Shown here in pieces: positions 8,450 to 17,472 of a stretch of DNA of 64,000 bases. Origin of the DNA: Pseudophaeobacter arcticus DSM 23566 (GTDB taxonomy: Bacteria > Pseudomonadota > Alphaproteobacteria > Rhodobacterales > Rhodobacteraceae); the NCBI RefSeq assembly GCF_000473205.1, contig NZ_KI421507.1:1275934-1339933 (forward strand), read 5' to 3'. The first letter of the stretch is position 1. Each line of letters begins with the position of its first letter. Both the position numbers and the translations under genes were made by a program. The notes beneath the pieces are model-generated. The model was given only the letters and a program-made list of their open reading frames with translations, did not search any database and was not told the origin of the DNA.

Positions 8450-9295
8450 ATGATTTTGGTGTTTCTTGCGGTTTTGGTCTGGTGTCTGGGGTGGTGGTTG
8501 AACAGCCGTTTGGCCAATGGGCACCGCGCGGATACCCGGGCTGTGAAGCTTTTGGTGCCGGTGATCTTTGGTGTCACGGTGTTACTGGTCTGGGAACTTA
8601 TGGTGCGCGGGCTTGCGGTTTCGATGGTGATCCTGCCAGCACCGAGCCTTATTGCCGAGCGCTTGGTATCGTCGTTGCCGATCCTGTGGAAGGATCTGGC
8701 GCAGACCTTTTTGAAAGGGGCCTTGTCTGGCTATATCATGGGCTGCGGTGCGGCCTTGCTGATGGCAGTGGCGGTGGATCGCAGCGATTTCCTGCGTCGC
8801 GGGCTGCTGCCTGTGGGCAATTTTGTCGCCGCTCTTCCCATTGTTGGCACCGCGCCCATTTTGGTGATGTGGTTTGGCTTTGATTGGCAGTCCAAGGCGG
8901 CTGTGGTTGTGGTCATGGTGTTCTTTCCGATGCTGGTGAACACGGTGGCTGGTCTGCGCGAGACCTCTGCCATGCAGCGGGATCTGATGCAGACCTATGC
9001 GGCCAGCTATTGGCAGAGCTTTTTCAAACTGCGCCTGCCGGCGGCTTTGCCCTTTATCTTCAACGGTTTGAAAATCTCGACCACCCTGGCGCTGGTGGGC
9101 GCAATTGTGGCGGAGTTCTTTGGCTCTCCCACCGTGGGCATGGGGTTTCGGATCTCGACCAGCGTCGGGCAACTGGCCCTGGATATGGTCTGGGCCGAGA
9201 TTGTCATGGCGGCTTTGGCGGGGTCGTTTTTCTACGGGGCGATTGCCCTGATGGAGAAAAGCCTGACCTTCTGGCACCCCTCGCAACGGGGATAA
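8450..9295 (+). CDS. ABC transporter permease 2
   Basis: A 281-residue permease, same family as the one at 7378, with about six hydrophobic helices and the conserved loop RDLMQTYAASYWQSFFKLRL. The reading frame is open from 8318, but that segment translates the hairpin repeat. The ribosome site GCGGAGGTG places the start at ATG 8450 (MILVFLAVLVW). Two different permeases imply a heterodimeric channel. Confidence 0.87.
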   Translation: MILVFLAVLVWCLGWWLNSRLANGHRADTRAVKLLVPVIFGVTVLLVWELMVRGLAVSMVILPAPSLIAERLVSSLPILWKDLAQTFLKGALSGYIMGCGAALLMAVAVDRSDFLRRGLLPVGNFVAALPIVGTAPILVMWFGFDWQSKAAVVVVMVFFPMLVNTVAGLRETSAMQRDLMQTYAASYWQSFFKLRLPAALPFIFNGLKISTTLALVGAIVAEFFGSPTVGMGFRISTSVGQLALDMVWAEIVMAALAGSFFYGAIALMEKSLTFWHPSQRG

Positions 9296-9456
9296 ACGAA
9301 CAATCCATCGCGTGAGATGAATTGCGCGGTGGATTTTCCAGAGGAGCGCTCTGGCAGAGGCCCATGAGAGTGGTGAAAAATCAGTCATTGGCCGAAAAGA
9401 AACGCTCAATTGCTGCGCGAAGAGGCAGAATGCCTAACAACAACTTAAGAATAATA

Positions 9457-9474
9457 TTTGATCGAAGGGTCAAA
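9457..9474. promoter_or_regulatory. Second, degenerate RutR-like operator
   Basis: TTTGATCGAAGGGTCAAA matches the 3348 palindrome at the outer TTTGA and GGTCAAA blocks with three differences in the conserved arms. It is 41 bases upstream of the binding-protein gene, a usual operator position. It suggests that the binding protein has its own pyrimidine-responsive promoter. Confidence 0.6.
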
Positions 9475-9515
9475 TTCGCGCTAGCGTTCATCATAACCAA
9501 CGGGAGAACGATCTC

Positions 9516-10502
9516 ATGAAACACATTTTGACAGCCGCCGGTCTGGCGCTTGCATCTGTCGGCGCGGCCCAGGCTGCGGATGACGTGAAACTGCAGCTGA
9601 AATGGGTTACACAGGCACAGTTCGCTGGCTACTATGTGGCACTGGACAAGGGCTTTTATAGCGCTGAAGACCTGAATGTAACCATCCTGCCAGGTGGCCC
9701 GGACATTGCCCCAACTCAGGTGATTGCAGGCGGTGGCGCCGATGTCACGGTGGAGTGGATGCCTGCGGCCCTGGCGGCGCGTGAAAAGGGCCTGCCGCTG
9801 GTCAATATCGCCCAGCCTTACAAAAGTTCCGGCATGCAGCTGACCTGCTGGAATGACACCGGCATCGCGGCACCTGAAGACCTGTCCAACCGCACCCTGG
9901 GTGTTTGGTTTTTTGGCAATGAATTCCCCTTCATGAGCTGGATGGGCAAGCTGGGCATCTCGACCGAAGCCAAGGGTGAGATGGGCGTCGAAGTTCTGAA
10001 ACAGGGCTTTAACGTTGATCCGCTGTTGCAGCGTCAGGCCGATTGCATTTCCACCATGACCTACAATGAATACTGGCAGGTGATTGATGCCGGGGTTTCC
10101 GAAGATGAGCTGATCACCTTCAAATATGAGGATCAGGGCGTCGCCACGCTGGAAGATGGTCTGTATGTTCTGGAAGAGAACCTGAACGATCCTGCCTTTG
10201 TCTCCAAGATGGAGCGCTTTGTGCGCGCCTCGATGCAGGGGTGGAAATATGCCGAAGCCCATCCTGATGAGGCTGCGGAAATCATCCTTGAAAACGATGC
10301 CTCTGGCGCACAGACCGAAGTTCACCAGCAGCGCATGATGCGCGAAGTGGCCAAGCTCACAGCGGGCAGCAATGGCGCGCTTGATGTGGCGGACTATGAG
10401 CGCACAGTGCGGACCCTGCTGGAAGGTGGCTCATCGCCAGTGATCACCAAGATGCCCGAGGGTGCCTGGACCCATTTGATTTCTGACGCGGCTTTGAAAT
10501 AA
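9516..10502 (+). CDS. ABC transporter substrate-binding protein, THI5/NMT1-like (putative pyrimidine ligand)
   Basis: A 328-residue periplasmic binding protein with a cleavable signal peptide (cut after GAAQA). The mature domain resembles the NMT1/THI5 family (KLQLKWVTQAQFAGYYVALDKGFY). The family binds thiamine precursors, riboflavin, formylaminopyrimidines and similar rings. Here the RutR-like site, lack of a THI-box leader and the adjacent pyrimidine-degrading enzymes favour a pyrimidine base or derivative. The ABC ATPase and permeases lie just upstream, and a terminator follows. Confidence 0.85.
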   Translation: MKHILTAAGLALASVGAAQAADDVKLQLKWVTQAQFAGYYVALDKGFYSAEDLNVTILPGGPDIAPTQVIAGGGADVTVEWMPAALAAREKGLPLVNIAQPYKSSGMQLTCWNDTGIAAPEDLSNRTLGVWFFGNEFPFMSWMGKLGISTEAKGEMGVEVLKQGFNVDPLLQRQADCISTMTYNEYWQVIDAGVSEDELITFKYEDQGVATLEDGLYVLEENLNDPAFVSKMERFVRASMQGWKYAEAHPDEAAEIILENDASGAQTEVHQQRMMREVAKLTAGSNGALDVADYERTVRTLLEGGSSPVITKMPEGAWTHLISDAALK

Positions 10503-10554
10503 GTCTTTTGCGTCCTGCTCCAGACCGTGGCGTGGGACGCTGGGAAACATAATG

Positions 10555-10590
10555 AAACCCGCTTAACCTGATGGTTTGGCGGGTTTTTTT
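10555..10590 (+). terminator. Rho-independent terminator closing the pyrimidine locus
   Basis: AAACCCGC (10557 onward) pairs with GCGGGTTT across a loop of about 16 bases and is followed by a run of T up to 10590. It ends transcription of the binding-protein gene before the converging flavin reductase gene. Confidence 0.75.
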
Positions 10591-10627
10591 GCTCGATCTT
10601 TGTGGTCCTGATGGCAGGTGCAGCGGT

Positions 10628-11128
10628 CTAAATCTGTTCCAGAAAGCCGCCGTATTGACCGCGCTTAAAGACCAGGCCGTTGCCCGGGCAGGTGGTGACC
10701 TGGGTGACTTGGCCCAGAATAATGGTGTGATCCCCGGCGGGGTAGCTGTCAAAATGCTGGCACTCGAACCGGGCGATAAAGCCGGGCAGGGCCGGGGTTC
10801 CGGCGTCGCTTTGGCGCCAGTTTCCAGCGGTGAAACCCTTACCGTTGCGGGCAAAATGCTGTGCCTGGCTGAGCTGGTCTTCGGCCAGCACGTGAATGGC
10901 AAAGCGCTGTGCGGTGACAAAGGCATCGTGGCGCAGTGAGCTGCGATCGGGACACCAGAGCAAGAGAGGCGGTTGCATCGAGACGGAGGTGAAACTGTTG
11001 ACCGTAATTGCCAGCGGGCCGCTGTCCGTCTGGGTGGTCACCACGGTGACTCCGGTGGCAAAGCAGCCCAGAGCATCCCGATAAGCCCGGGCCGTATCGG
11101 CGCCGGGAATAAAACTGGTTTGTGGCAT
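10628..11128 (-). CDS. Flavin reductase family protein
   Basis: A 166-residue flavin reductase-like domain protein. The N-terminal signature ALGCFATGVTVVTTQ and SFTSVSMQPPLLLWCP is typical of NAD(P)H:FMN reductase components of two-component monooxygenases (HpaC, RutF group). It is expected to be cytosolic and to supply reduced flavin to a partner oxygenase. No oxygenase lies beside it, so the partner is unknown. It converges on the pyrimidine locus, and RutF kinship is possible but not shown. Confidence 0.8.
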   Translation of the reverse strand: MPQTSFIPGADTARAYRDALGCFATGVTVVTTQTDSGPLAITVNSFTSVSMQPPLLLWCPDRSSLRHDAFVTAQRFAIHVLAEDQLSQAQHFARNGKGFTAGNWRQSDAGTPALPGFIARFECQHFDSYPAGDHTIILGQVTQVTTCPGNGLVFKRGQYGGFLEQI

Positions 11129-11141
11129 CGCGCGCCTCGCT

Positions 11142-12596
11142 TCAGGTCTTTTTGCCTGCCTGCCATGTGCTGCCGTGATTGTCCACAGGGTTCAGGTCTT
11201 CCAGCAACCGACCATGGCGGCGGGTCTGTTCAATCACCTGTGCCAGGCTGTTAAGCCCGCGGGCCTGCAACATGGGGATCATCTGCACCAGTGCGCGGGC
11301 GGTTGCATCGGCGTCGCCCAGGGCCGTGTGGCGCAGGGCGGGGGGAATGATGATGTCCAGCCGTTTGCAAAGCGCGTCCAGCGTATGCGGTACCGAGGCA
11401 CCAAACAGCACCGCGCTCAGCAGGACCGTATCCAGAATAGGTTGGTCCCAGGCCAGCCCGGTTGCCTTGGCGTGACGCCGCAGGAAGGCCATGTCAAACG
11501 GCGCGTTATGGGCCACGATGACCGCATCAGTGGCAAAGAGGTGAAACTTGGCCGCCGCAGTGGAGATCTTTGGGGCGCCCTGCACCATGGCGGTGCTTAC
11601 CCCATGCACTCGGGTCGAAGCCTCGGGGATCGGGCGCCCCGGGTCAACCAGGGTGTCAAACTGCTCGCTCTCGATCAGGCGCCCATTCAATACCCTGACT
11701 GCACCAATCTGTACGATTTCGTCCTTATGCGGCAAAAGCCCGGTGGTTTCAGTGTCAAACACCGTAAAACACAGCTCATTCAGCGGCCGCTCCCCGATGT
11801 CCTGCAGGGGGCGGTCCAGCAGGTCAAAATCATAGACGATGGGGCGCGCAGCCTCTGGCGCAATTCTGGCAACAGAGGCATCAAAGATCAGCACGTAGCC
11901 CTCGCCCTGGCCCAGCGGTTTCAGGCTGACGGAATAGCGCTGCGCCTGATCGCGGCCGCAGACCTGCGCTTGCACCTCTGTGCCGGACTTGTTCATCTGA
12001 TCATAGGCCGCTTCCAAAGCCACCCGGTCCAGATAGTCAAACAGGCGGGCATTCAGGCGCGGATGGGCGATCTGCGCCAGGACCGTTGCCGCCTGGGCAT
12101 CATACAAGACGATGCGATGATCGGGCCCCAGCATCACCGTGGCCACCGGCAGCTCGCTCAACAGGGCCGTCAAGCGACGCTTGTCTGCCTCCAACCGGGC
12201 CGTTTCCTTGGCGATATTGCGGGCTGTAAGCTGGGTGGTGTCGCCCACCTGTCCCGCCAGCCCGGCAGCCGCCGGCGCCAGATCGCCCAAGTAACGCGCG
12301 GTCTTTGCGTCGATGCCGCGCGACACGCCGCCATGGGCGCGCAGCCGCATTTCAGCGGCGAGGATCTCGATTGGTTTGGCAACATTTTCGTCAAACAGCA
12401 GCCAGATACCAGCGCAAAGCCCAAGGATTGCAAAGGTGCCCAACAGGCCGGCAAAGATAAAGGGATCCAACAGGGCAGGCGTCGCCGCCCGTTCAAAGCT
12501 GAGCCAGAGACTGCCGAGGCTGACAGCAATCGCGCCAAGGGCCAGCAGGCAAAAGAACAGAAAAATCCGCAGGCGCAGGCTCAGATGGGTCAACAT
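11142..12596 (-). CDS. Membrane-anchored DEDDh 3'-5' exonuclease (PolC/DnaQ-like) with sensor-like N-terminus
   Basis: A 484-residue protein. Two N-terminal membrane helices (about residues 10-30 and 42-68) are followed by a HAMP-like segment and a PAS-like region (about 150-260). A DnaQ-type exonuclease domain from about 285 carries DTETTG, HNAPFDMAFL and the late HTALGDADATA, the DEDDh acidic and histidine residues. Proteins of this architecture commonly sit with the ActP-like symporter and the DUF294/CBS protein, as here. Role unproven; it is possibly an RNA/DNA-processing output of a membrane sensor. It lies three bases from the upstream gene. Confidence 0.8.
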   Translation of the reverse strand: MLTHLSLRLRIFLFFCLLALGAIAVSLGSLWLSFERAATPALLDPFIFAGLLGTFAILGLCAGIWLLFDENVAKPIEILAAEMRLRAHGGVSRGIDAKTARYLGDLAPAAAGLAGQVGDTTQLTARNIAKETARLEADKRRLTALLSELPVATVMLGPDHRIVLYDAQAATVLAQIAHPRLNARLFDYLDRVALEAAYDQMNKSGTEVQAQVCGRDQAQRYSVSLKPLGQGEGYVLIFDASVARIAPEAARPIVYDFDLLDRPLQDIGERPLNELCFTVFDTETTGLLPHKDEIVQIGAVRVLNGRLIESEQFDTLVDPGRPIPEASTRVHGVSTAMVQGAPKISTAAAKFHLFATDAVIVAHNAPFDMAFLRRHAKATGLAWDQPILDTVLLSAVLFGASVPHTLDALCKRLDIIIPPALRHTALGDADATARALVQMIPMLQARGLNSLAQVIEQTRRHGRLLEDLNPVDNHGSTWQAGKKT

Positions 12597-12599
12597 GAG

Positions 12600-13118
12600 T
12601 TAACTTCCGCAGATACTTAGCAAGAGGTGATCTTCTGCAGGCGGCGAGACCCAGTTGACGCCATGAATGCCGCCATCCTGCGCAAGGTTTGTCTCGGCCT
12701 CCACCGCAGCGCGTCGCCAGCTGGCGCAATCGGCGGCGATGCTAAGCTGGCTGATCGGGGCCCAGCGGCCAAAAAAGAACACCTCAGCCAGATGTTGATC
12801 GGGCTGCTTGGGGTGGCTGCGCATGGTGGCAAGATCAACCGCGACAAAGCGTTCGTTCAGCGGCACAATATAGGTCCAGGGCCGATAAAAACTGCGGCTC
12901 TCAACCGTGTCAGCCACCACCAGTCCTGCGGGCAGGCTGGTCAGGGTGCGGCTGTACCAACTGTACTCTGACGTCACGGTGACAGCGATCATCGCCAGGC
13001 CAGCAGCGACCGGGGCCAGCCAGCGCGGCAGCCGGGTTCCGGTGACACTGTTGATCAGCATCACCACCCCGGCGACAGCGATGCCGGCAAAAATCACAGC
13101 AATCAGTTCCAGAAACAT
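12600..13118 (-). CDS. Conserved small membrane protein, unknown function
   Basis: 172 residues with two N-terminal hydrophobic helices (about 3-22 and 32-48), then a soluble domain with no motif I recognise. It is placed between the DUF294 regulator and the exonuclease and nearly touches the latter, so it is probably cotranscribed. Likely an accessory of the symporter-linked block. Confidence 0.65.
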   Translation of the reverse strand: MFLELIAVIFAGIAVAGVVMLINSVTGTRLPRWLAPVAAGLAMIAVTVTSEYSWYSRTLTSLPAGLVVADTVESRSFYRPWTYIVPLNERFVAVDLATMRSHPKQPDQHLAEVFFFGRWAPISQLSIAADCASWRRAAVEAETNLAQDGGIHGVNWVSPPAEDHLLLSICGS

Positions 13119-13220
13119 AAATTACCCTCGCGATTGCCCGGTGGTTTTGTCAAACCGCCGGTTTTATCTTTCCCATAATAGCCCCGCCCAAGGCTCCTGC
13201 AGAAGCAACAGGCGGGTTCG

Positions 13221-15043
13221 CTAGCTCAGCAGTCCAGTACCGTGACCCAGCGCGGATTGCATGGTCTTTACCACCACAAAGGCATCGCGTAGATGACTTC
13301 GCTCAAAGTCGGACAAATTTGATGGCGCCAGATAGTTGTCCGGGGCGGCTCCCTGGCGCACCAGGGCGGCCTGGTGTTCCAGCCGGGTTTGGGCAATCAG
13401 ATCATAGGCATCCAGAAGATCACGGGCCCCACTGGCGCTGATCACCCCACTGGCGGCTGCTGCCTCCAGACGCGCGCGGGTATTGACCGGCGAAATTTTT
13501 CCCTGCAGCGCGTAGATACGGCCCAGGTCGGTGACCGGCACCACGCCATTGTGCTTCATATCCAGGGTGTTGCGGTGCTCGCCGGACCGAATGGTGGCAA
13601 ACCCCTGAGCAGCCCCAGCGGCGGCGTATGTTTCAGCGCATTGGAGGTCATATGGGCTACAAAGATTGAATTGGCGCAGGCCGAAGCCAGAACGCTGCTT
13701 TGCAAACCCTCAAACAGCGCGACATCGCCGCCAATAGGACGCAGATCAAACATCACCGAGGCCAGCATCTGGGCTTCGGGGGCGGGTTTGTTGATCCAGC
13801 CGCCAAAATAGTCGCGCCAGACGTGCAATGGCTGACGCCAGCGGGGATTGGTCGCCATCATATCGCCCGGACAATAGACATAGCCGCAGGTATTGAGCCC
13901 CTCGCAGACAAAGGCGGCGAGGGCGGCAAAATAGGCGTCGTCCTGGGGCTGGGCCTCATCCGACAGGATCAGGCAATTGTCCTGATCCGACACGCCTGTC
14001 TGCTCTTGGCGCCCCTGGCTGCCACAGGCGAGCCACAGATAGGGGACGGGAGAGGGCCCAAGCGTTTCTTGTGCAAGGGTGAGCAACCGCCGGGTCACGG
14101 TGTCGGCAATATCGGTGATCAGCCGCGTCACCACCTCATGGCGATTGCCGCCTGCCACCAGCTGCACCAGCAGCCGGGGGATTTCAGCGGTAACCTTGGC
14201 CATTTCCTCGGCGCTGTTGGCGCGGGCGATGCTGGAGACCAGCTCGGCTGAGCTGACCGCCTGAAACCGGGTGAGGTCGGTCTGGGTGATGATGCCCAAC
14301 AGCTGGTCGTTTTGCACCACCGGGATATGGCCAATGTGATGTTCCATCATCGCATGCAGCACATCCGAGCCAATAGCCGAAGGCGGCAGGCTGCGGGGAT
14401 TTTTGGTCATGATCTGCGACACCGGGGTGGAGAAGGGCAGCCCCTCGGCCAGCAGCTTTTCGGTCAGGTCACGGGTGGTCAGGATGCCCAGCAGGCGGTC
14501 GCCCTCGCTGATGCAGACACAGGAGATATGATGCGCGCGCATCAGCTGCGCCGCCCCCTGGCAGGTCAGACCAGGCGAGCAGGTCACCGGTGGCGCCGCC
14601 ATAAAGCTTTCGGCGCGGGTGGTGGTGAGACCATTTTGAATGGGAGTATCGGGACGGCGGCGATCAAAAAAACGGGTGACCGACGGTTCTGCCTGCATCA
14701 ACAGGGCAAAATCTTTGCGCGGGAGCAGCAGCAGCACCGTTGCAGTACTGGCCCGCGCCGAGGTAGCCGCGCGACCGCCGCGCGTCAGCCCGCGCTCGCC
14801 AAAGGAATTGCGCGGCCCCAGGATCGAGATCGCCATATGGTTTTCGTCAAAGACCTCGACTTCGCCGTGATACACCAGATACAGCCCGGCAAGATCGGCG
14901 CCCAGCTCATAAATCATCTCACCTGGATTGACCGACAGGATTTGAAACTTTGGAGCCAGATCCCGCAATGTGCTCTGCTTCAGGCTGTCATAGGGATGTA
15001 CAGAGGTGAGAAAGCGGATCCGGTCGGTTTCGGAAATTGGCAT
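13221..15043 (-). pseudogene. cNMP-binding / CBS-pair / DUF294 nucleotidyltransferase-like protein, frameshifted
   Basis: The first frame (15043 to 13556) encodes a cyclic-nucleotide-binding-like domain (residues ~15-120), a CBS pair (~150-270) and a DUF294 nucleotidyltransferase-like domain (GSQGRQEQTGVSDQDNCLI). The frame then derails into LPPFGPASTATPWI and stops. The second frame continues the expected family sequence (FATIRSGEHRNTLDMKHNGV...) to 13221. One missing base in the run at 13599-13605 (AAACCCC on the plus strand) explains it. Either a real mutation, a sequencing error or, less likely, programmed slippage. The start at ATG 15043 follows AGAGGTG. The family usually regulates the neighbouring SSS symporter. 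Confidence 0.85.
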
Positions 15044-15124
15044 CAAAGCACCTCTATGAATAAGGGCAACTTGGGACGACGGGGAGACCCGCCCGGGCGA
15101 TAACCGGGGCGGGCATCAGGATGG

Positions 15125-15175
15125 GCTGGACGGACCATATGGGGGATACCCCGAGGGAGGAGTGACCCGTCCAGC
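15125..15175. other. Stem-loop between symporter and DUF294 genes
   Basis: GCTGGACGG (15125-15133) pairs with CCGTCCAGC (15167-15175), enclosing an inner GGGGATACCCC hairpin. There is no T run, so it is more likely an mRNA-stabilising or processing structure than a terminator. Confidence 0.55.
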
Positions 15176-15193
15176 TACCGATCCGGTGAGGGA

Positions 15194-16978
15194 TCAGTGA
15201 TCCTGTGCCGTACCGGCGCCACGGGGGATACGCACGCTTTCGACCAGATCTTTGATCTCTTGCGGGGTTTCCCTGGTGATGCTGGCCACCAGATAGGCCG
15301 TGGCAAAGTTGATCGCAGCGCCAATGGCTCCAAAGGAGGTTGACTTGATCGTGCCCAGCAGCGGATCTGCATCGGTAAAGGAGTTGGTGTCCGGAATGAA
15401 CAGCCAGCCCTTGTGCAGGAAGATGTAGATCAGGGTAACGCCCAGACCCGCCAGCATACCGGCCACAGCCCCGGTGTTGTTGATCTTCTTGGAGAAGATC
15501 CCCATCATCAGCGCCGGGAAGATCGAGGCCGCCGCCAGACCAAAGGCCAGCGCAACAGTCTGCGCCGCAAAGCCGGGAGGGTTGAGGCCAAGATAGGTGG
15601 CAACCGCGATGGCCACGGCCATGGCAATACGCGCCGACATCAGCTCGCCTTTTTCCGAGATATTCGGATTGATCGAGCCTTTGATCAGATCGTGCGACAC
15701 AGCGGAAGAGATCGCCAGCAGCAGACCAGCCGCCGTTGACAGCGCCGCCGCCAGACCACCCGCCGCCACCAGACCAATGACCCAAGAGGGCAGGTTGGCG
15801 ATTTCAGGGTTGGCCAGCACCAGGATATCGCGGTTGAAGTTGGTCAGCTCGTTGCCTTCCCAGCCCATGTCAGCCGCCTTGGCCTGCATATCCGCATTTT
15901 TATCGTTGTAATACTGGATATGGCCATCGCCGTTCTTGTCTTCCCAGGCCAAGAGCCCGGTTTTTTCCCAGGTGGCCATCCAGTCGTAGCGGGCATCGTT
16001 TTCGATCTGCTCGACGGAAACCGCCTGCGCATCGGTGCCATTGGGCCACATCATATCGGTGATATTCAGGCGCGCCATGGCGCCAACCGCAGGCGCGGTG
16101 AGGTAGAGCAACGCAATGAACACCAGCGCCCAGCCAGCCGACCAACGGGCATCAGCGACGCGCGGTACGGTGAAGAAGCGCATGATCACATGGGGCAGGC
16201 CGGCGGTGCCGATCATCAGCGACAGGGTAAACAGCACCATGTTGAAGGTATCGGCATGGTGAGCGGTATATTCATTAAAGCCAAGCTCACGCACAATGGC
16301 GTCGAGTTTCGCCAGCAAAGGCTCACCGCTTGCAACGTGATCGCCAAACAGACCCAGTGCGGGGATTGGGTTGCCGGTCAGTTGCAGCGAGATGAAGATG
16401 GCCGGGATGGTATAGGCCATGATCAACACGCAGTACTGCGCAACCTGGGTATAGGTCACGCCCTTCATGCCGCCGAACACCGCGTAGGCGAATACAACAC
16501 AGGCGCCGATCAGCAGGCCAGTGGTATTGGAGACCTCCAGAAAGCGGCCAAAGGCGACGCCAACGCCGGTCATCTGGCCGATCACATAGGTGGTAGAGGC
16601 GACGATCAGGCAGATCACCGCCACGATACGCGCGGTTGGGCTGTAGAACCGATCACCGATGAACTCGGACACGGTGAACTTGCCGAACTTGCGCAGATAG
16701 GGGGCGAGCAGCAGGGCCAGCAGAACATAGCCACCGGTCCAGCCCATCAGGAAGGAGGAGTTGTCATAGCCGGTAAAGGCGATGAGACCCGCCATCGAGA
16801 TGAACGAGGCCGCCGACATCCAGTCGGCCGCTGTCGCCATACCGTTGGTGACAGGGTGCACGCCGCGCCCCGCCGCGTAGAATTCAGACGTGGAGCCCGC
16901 ACGGGCCCAGATCGCGATGCCGATGTAGAGCGCAAAAGACGTGCCTACAAACAGCAGGTTGATGGTAAACTGATCCAT
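15194..16978 (-). CDS. Sodium:solute symporter, ActP-like (VC_2705 subfamily)
   Basis: A 594-residue SSS-family transporter with about 13 membrane helices, starting MDQFTINLLFVGTSF. Conserved helix-2 region GMATAADWMSAASFISMAG. Substrate is probably acetate or another short organic acid, taken up with Na+, because acetyl-CoA synthetase is encoded upstream. An inserted loop near residues 320-380 contains an EF-hand-like DKNGDGHIQYYN. The small DUF4212 subunit gene ends two bases before the start, so the two are translated together. Start assigned from the family N-terminus. Confidence 0.88.
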   Translation of the reverse strand: MDQFTINLLFVGTSFALYIGIAIWARAGSTSEFYAAGRGVHPVTNGMATAADWMSAASFISMAGLIAFTGYDNSSFLMGWTGGYVLLALLLAPYLRKFGKFTVSEFIGDRFYSPTARIVAVICLIVASTTYVIGQMTGVGVAFGRFLEVSNTTGLLIGACVVFAYAVFGGMKGVTYTQVAQYCVLIMAYTIPAIFISLQLTGNPIPALGLFGDHVASGEPLLAKLDAIVRELGFNEYTAHHADTFNMVLFTLSLMIGTAGLPHVIMRFFTVPRVADARWSAGWALVFIALLYLTAPAVGAMARLNITDMMWPNGTDAQAVSVEQIENDARYDWMATWEKTGLLAWEDKNGDGHIQYYNDKNADMQAKAADMGWEGNELTNFNRDILVLANPEIANLPSWVIGLVAAGGLAAALSTAAGLLLAISSAVSHDLIKGSINPNISEKGELMSARIAMAVAIAVATYLGLNPPGFAAQTVALAFGLAAASIFPALMMGIFSKKINNTGAVAGMLAGLGVTLIYIFLHKGWLFIPDTNSFTDADPLLGTIKSTSFGAIGAAINFATAYLVASITRETPQEIKDLVESVRIPRGAGTAQDH

Positions 16979-16980
16979 GA

Positions 16981-17265
16981 TTACTCCTCCTCGACGCCGA
17001 ATTCACGGTCCAGCTTGTTCATGCGGAAGGCGTAGAAAAAGATCAGGGCCAAAAAGACCAGGATTGATCCCTGCTGGGCAAACCAAAAGCCCAGGTCAGT
17101 GCCGCCGACAGCGATGCCGGACAGCATCGGACGCAGCAGAATGCCAAAGCCAAATGAAACGACAGCCCAGATCACCAGGCTGACAAGAATGATCCGCACA
17201 TTGGCCTGCCAATACCCCTTATCGGCATCGGCTGTCTGTGCAGCATTTGTTGTGTGATCCGCCAT
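16981..17265 (-). CDS. DUF4212 small subunit of the SSS symporter
   Basis: 94 residues with two membrane helices and a charged C-terminus (RMNKLDREFGVEEE). DUF4212 proteins are the usual companion of VC_2705-type symporters, and this gene abuts the symporter gene. A stem-loop upstream separates it from adk. Confidence 0.85.
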   Translation of the reverse strand: MADHTTNAAQTADADKGYWQANVRIILVSLVIWAVVSFGFGILLRPMLSGIAVGGTDLGFWFAQQGSILVFLALIFFYAFRMNKLDREFGVEEE

Positions 17266-17431
17266 GGCGGCTTCTCCTTTTTTCTCCAGGACCTGATTGG
17301 GGGGTCAATCAGGCAAACGCTCTCTGTTTGCCCGCGCCACTGTCTTGAGAAGACAGGGCATCGGGCATGGCTCCGCCGATGTGCTGGCCCGAGGGGCAGC
17401 AGAGGTCGTTGGATTTTCCGGTTTGTTGGGT

Positions 17432-17458
17432 GGGGGCTGGCAGAGCAGGCCAGCCCCC
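17432..17458. other. Strong stem-loop between adk and DUF4212 genes
   Basis: GGGGGCTGGC (17432-17441) pairs perfectly with GCCAGCCCCC (17449-17458) around a seven-base loop. No T run follows on the minus strand, so it looks like an RNA processing or stability element within the acs-adk-symporter transcript. Confidence 0.65.
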
Positions 17459-17472
17459 TGGAAATTCAGATC

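Noticed and set aside
9296..9515. TPP riboswitch before the THI5-like binding protein
   Set aside because: No THI-box consensus or paired stems found; a RutR-like site is the only clear element.
13599..13605. Programmed ribosomal frameshift in the DUF294 gene
   Set aside because: No known slippery heptamer or following stimulator is apparent, and the family is normally one frame. A mutation or sequencing error is simpler.
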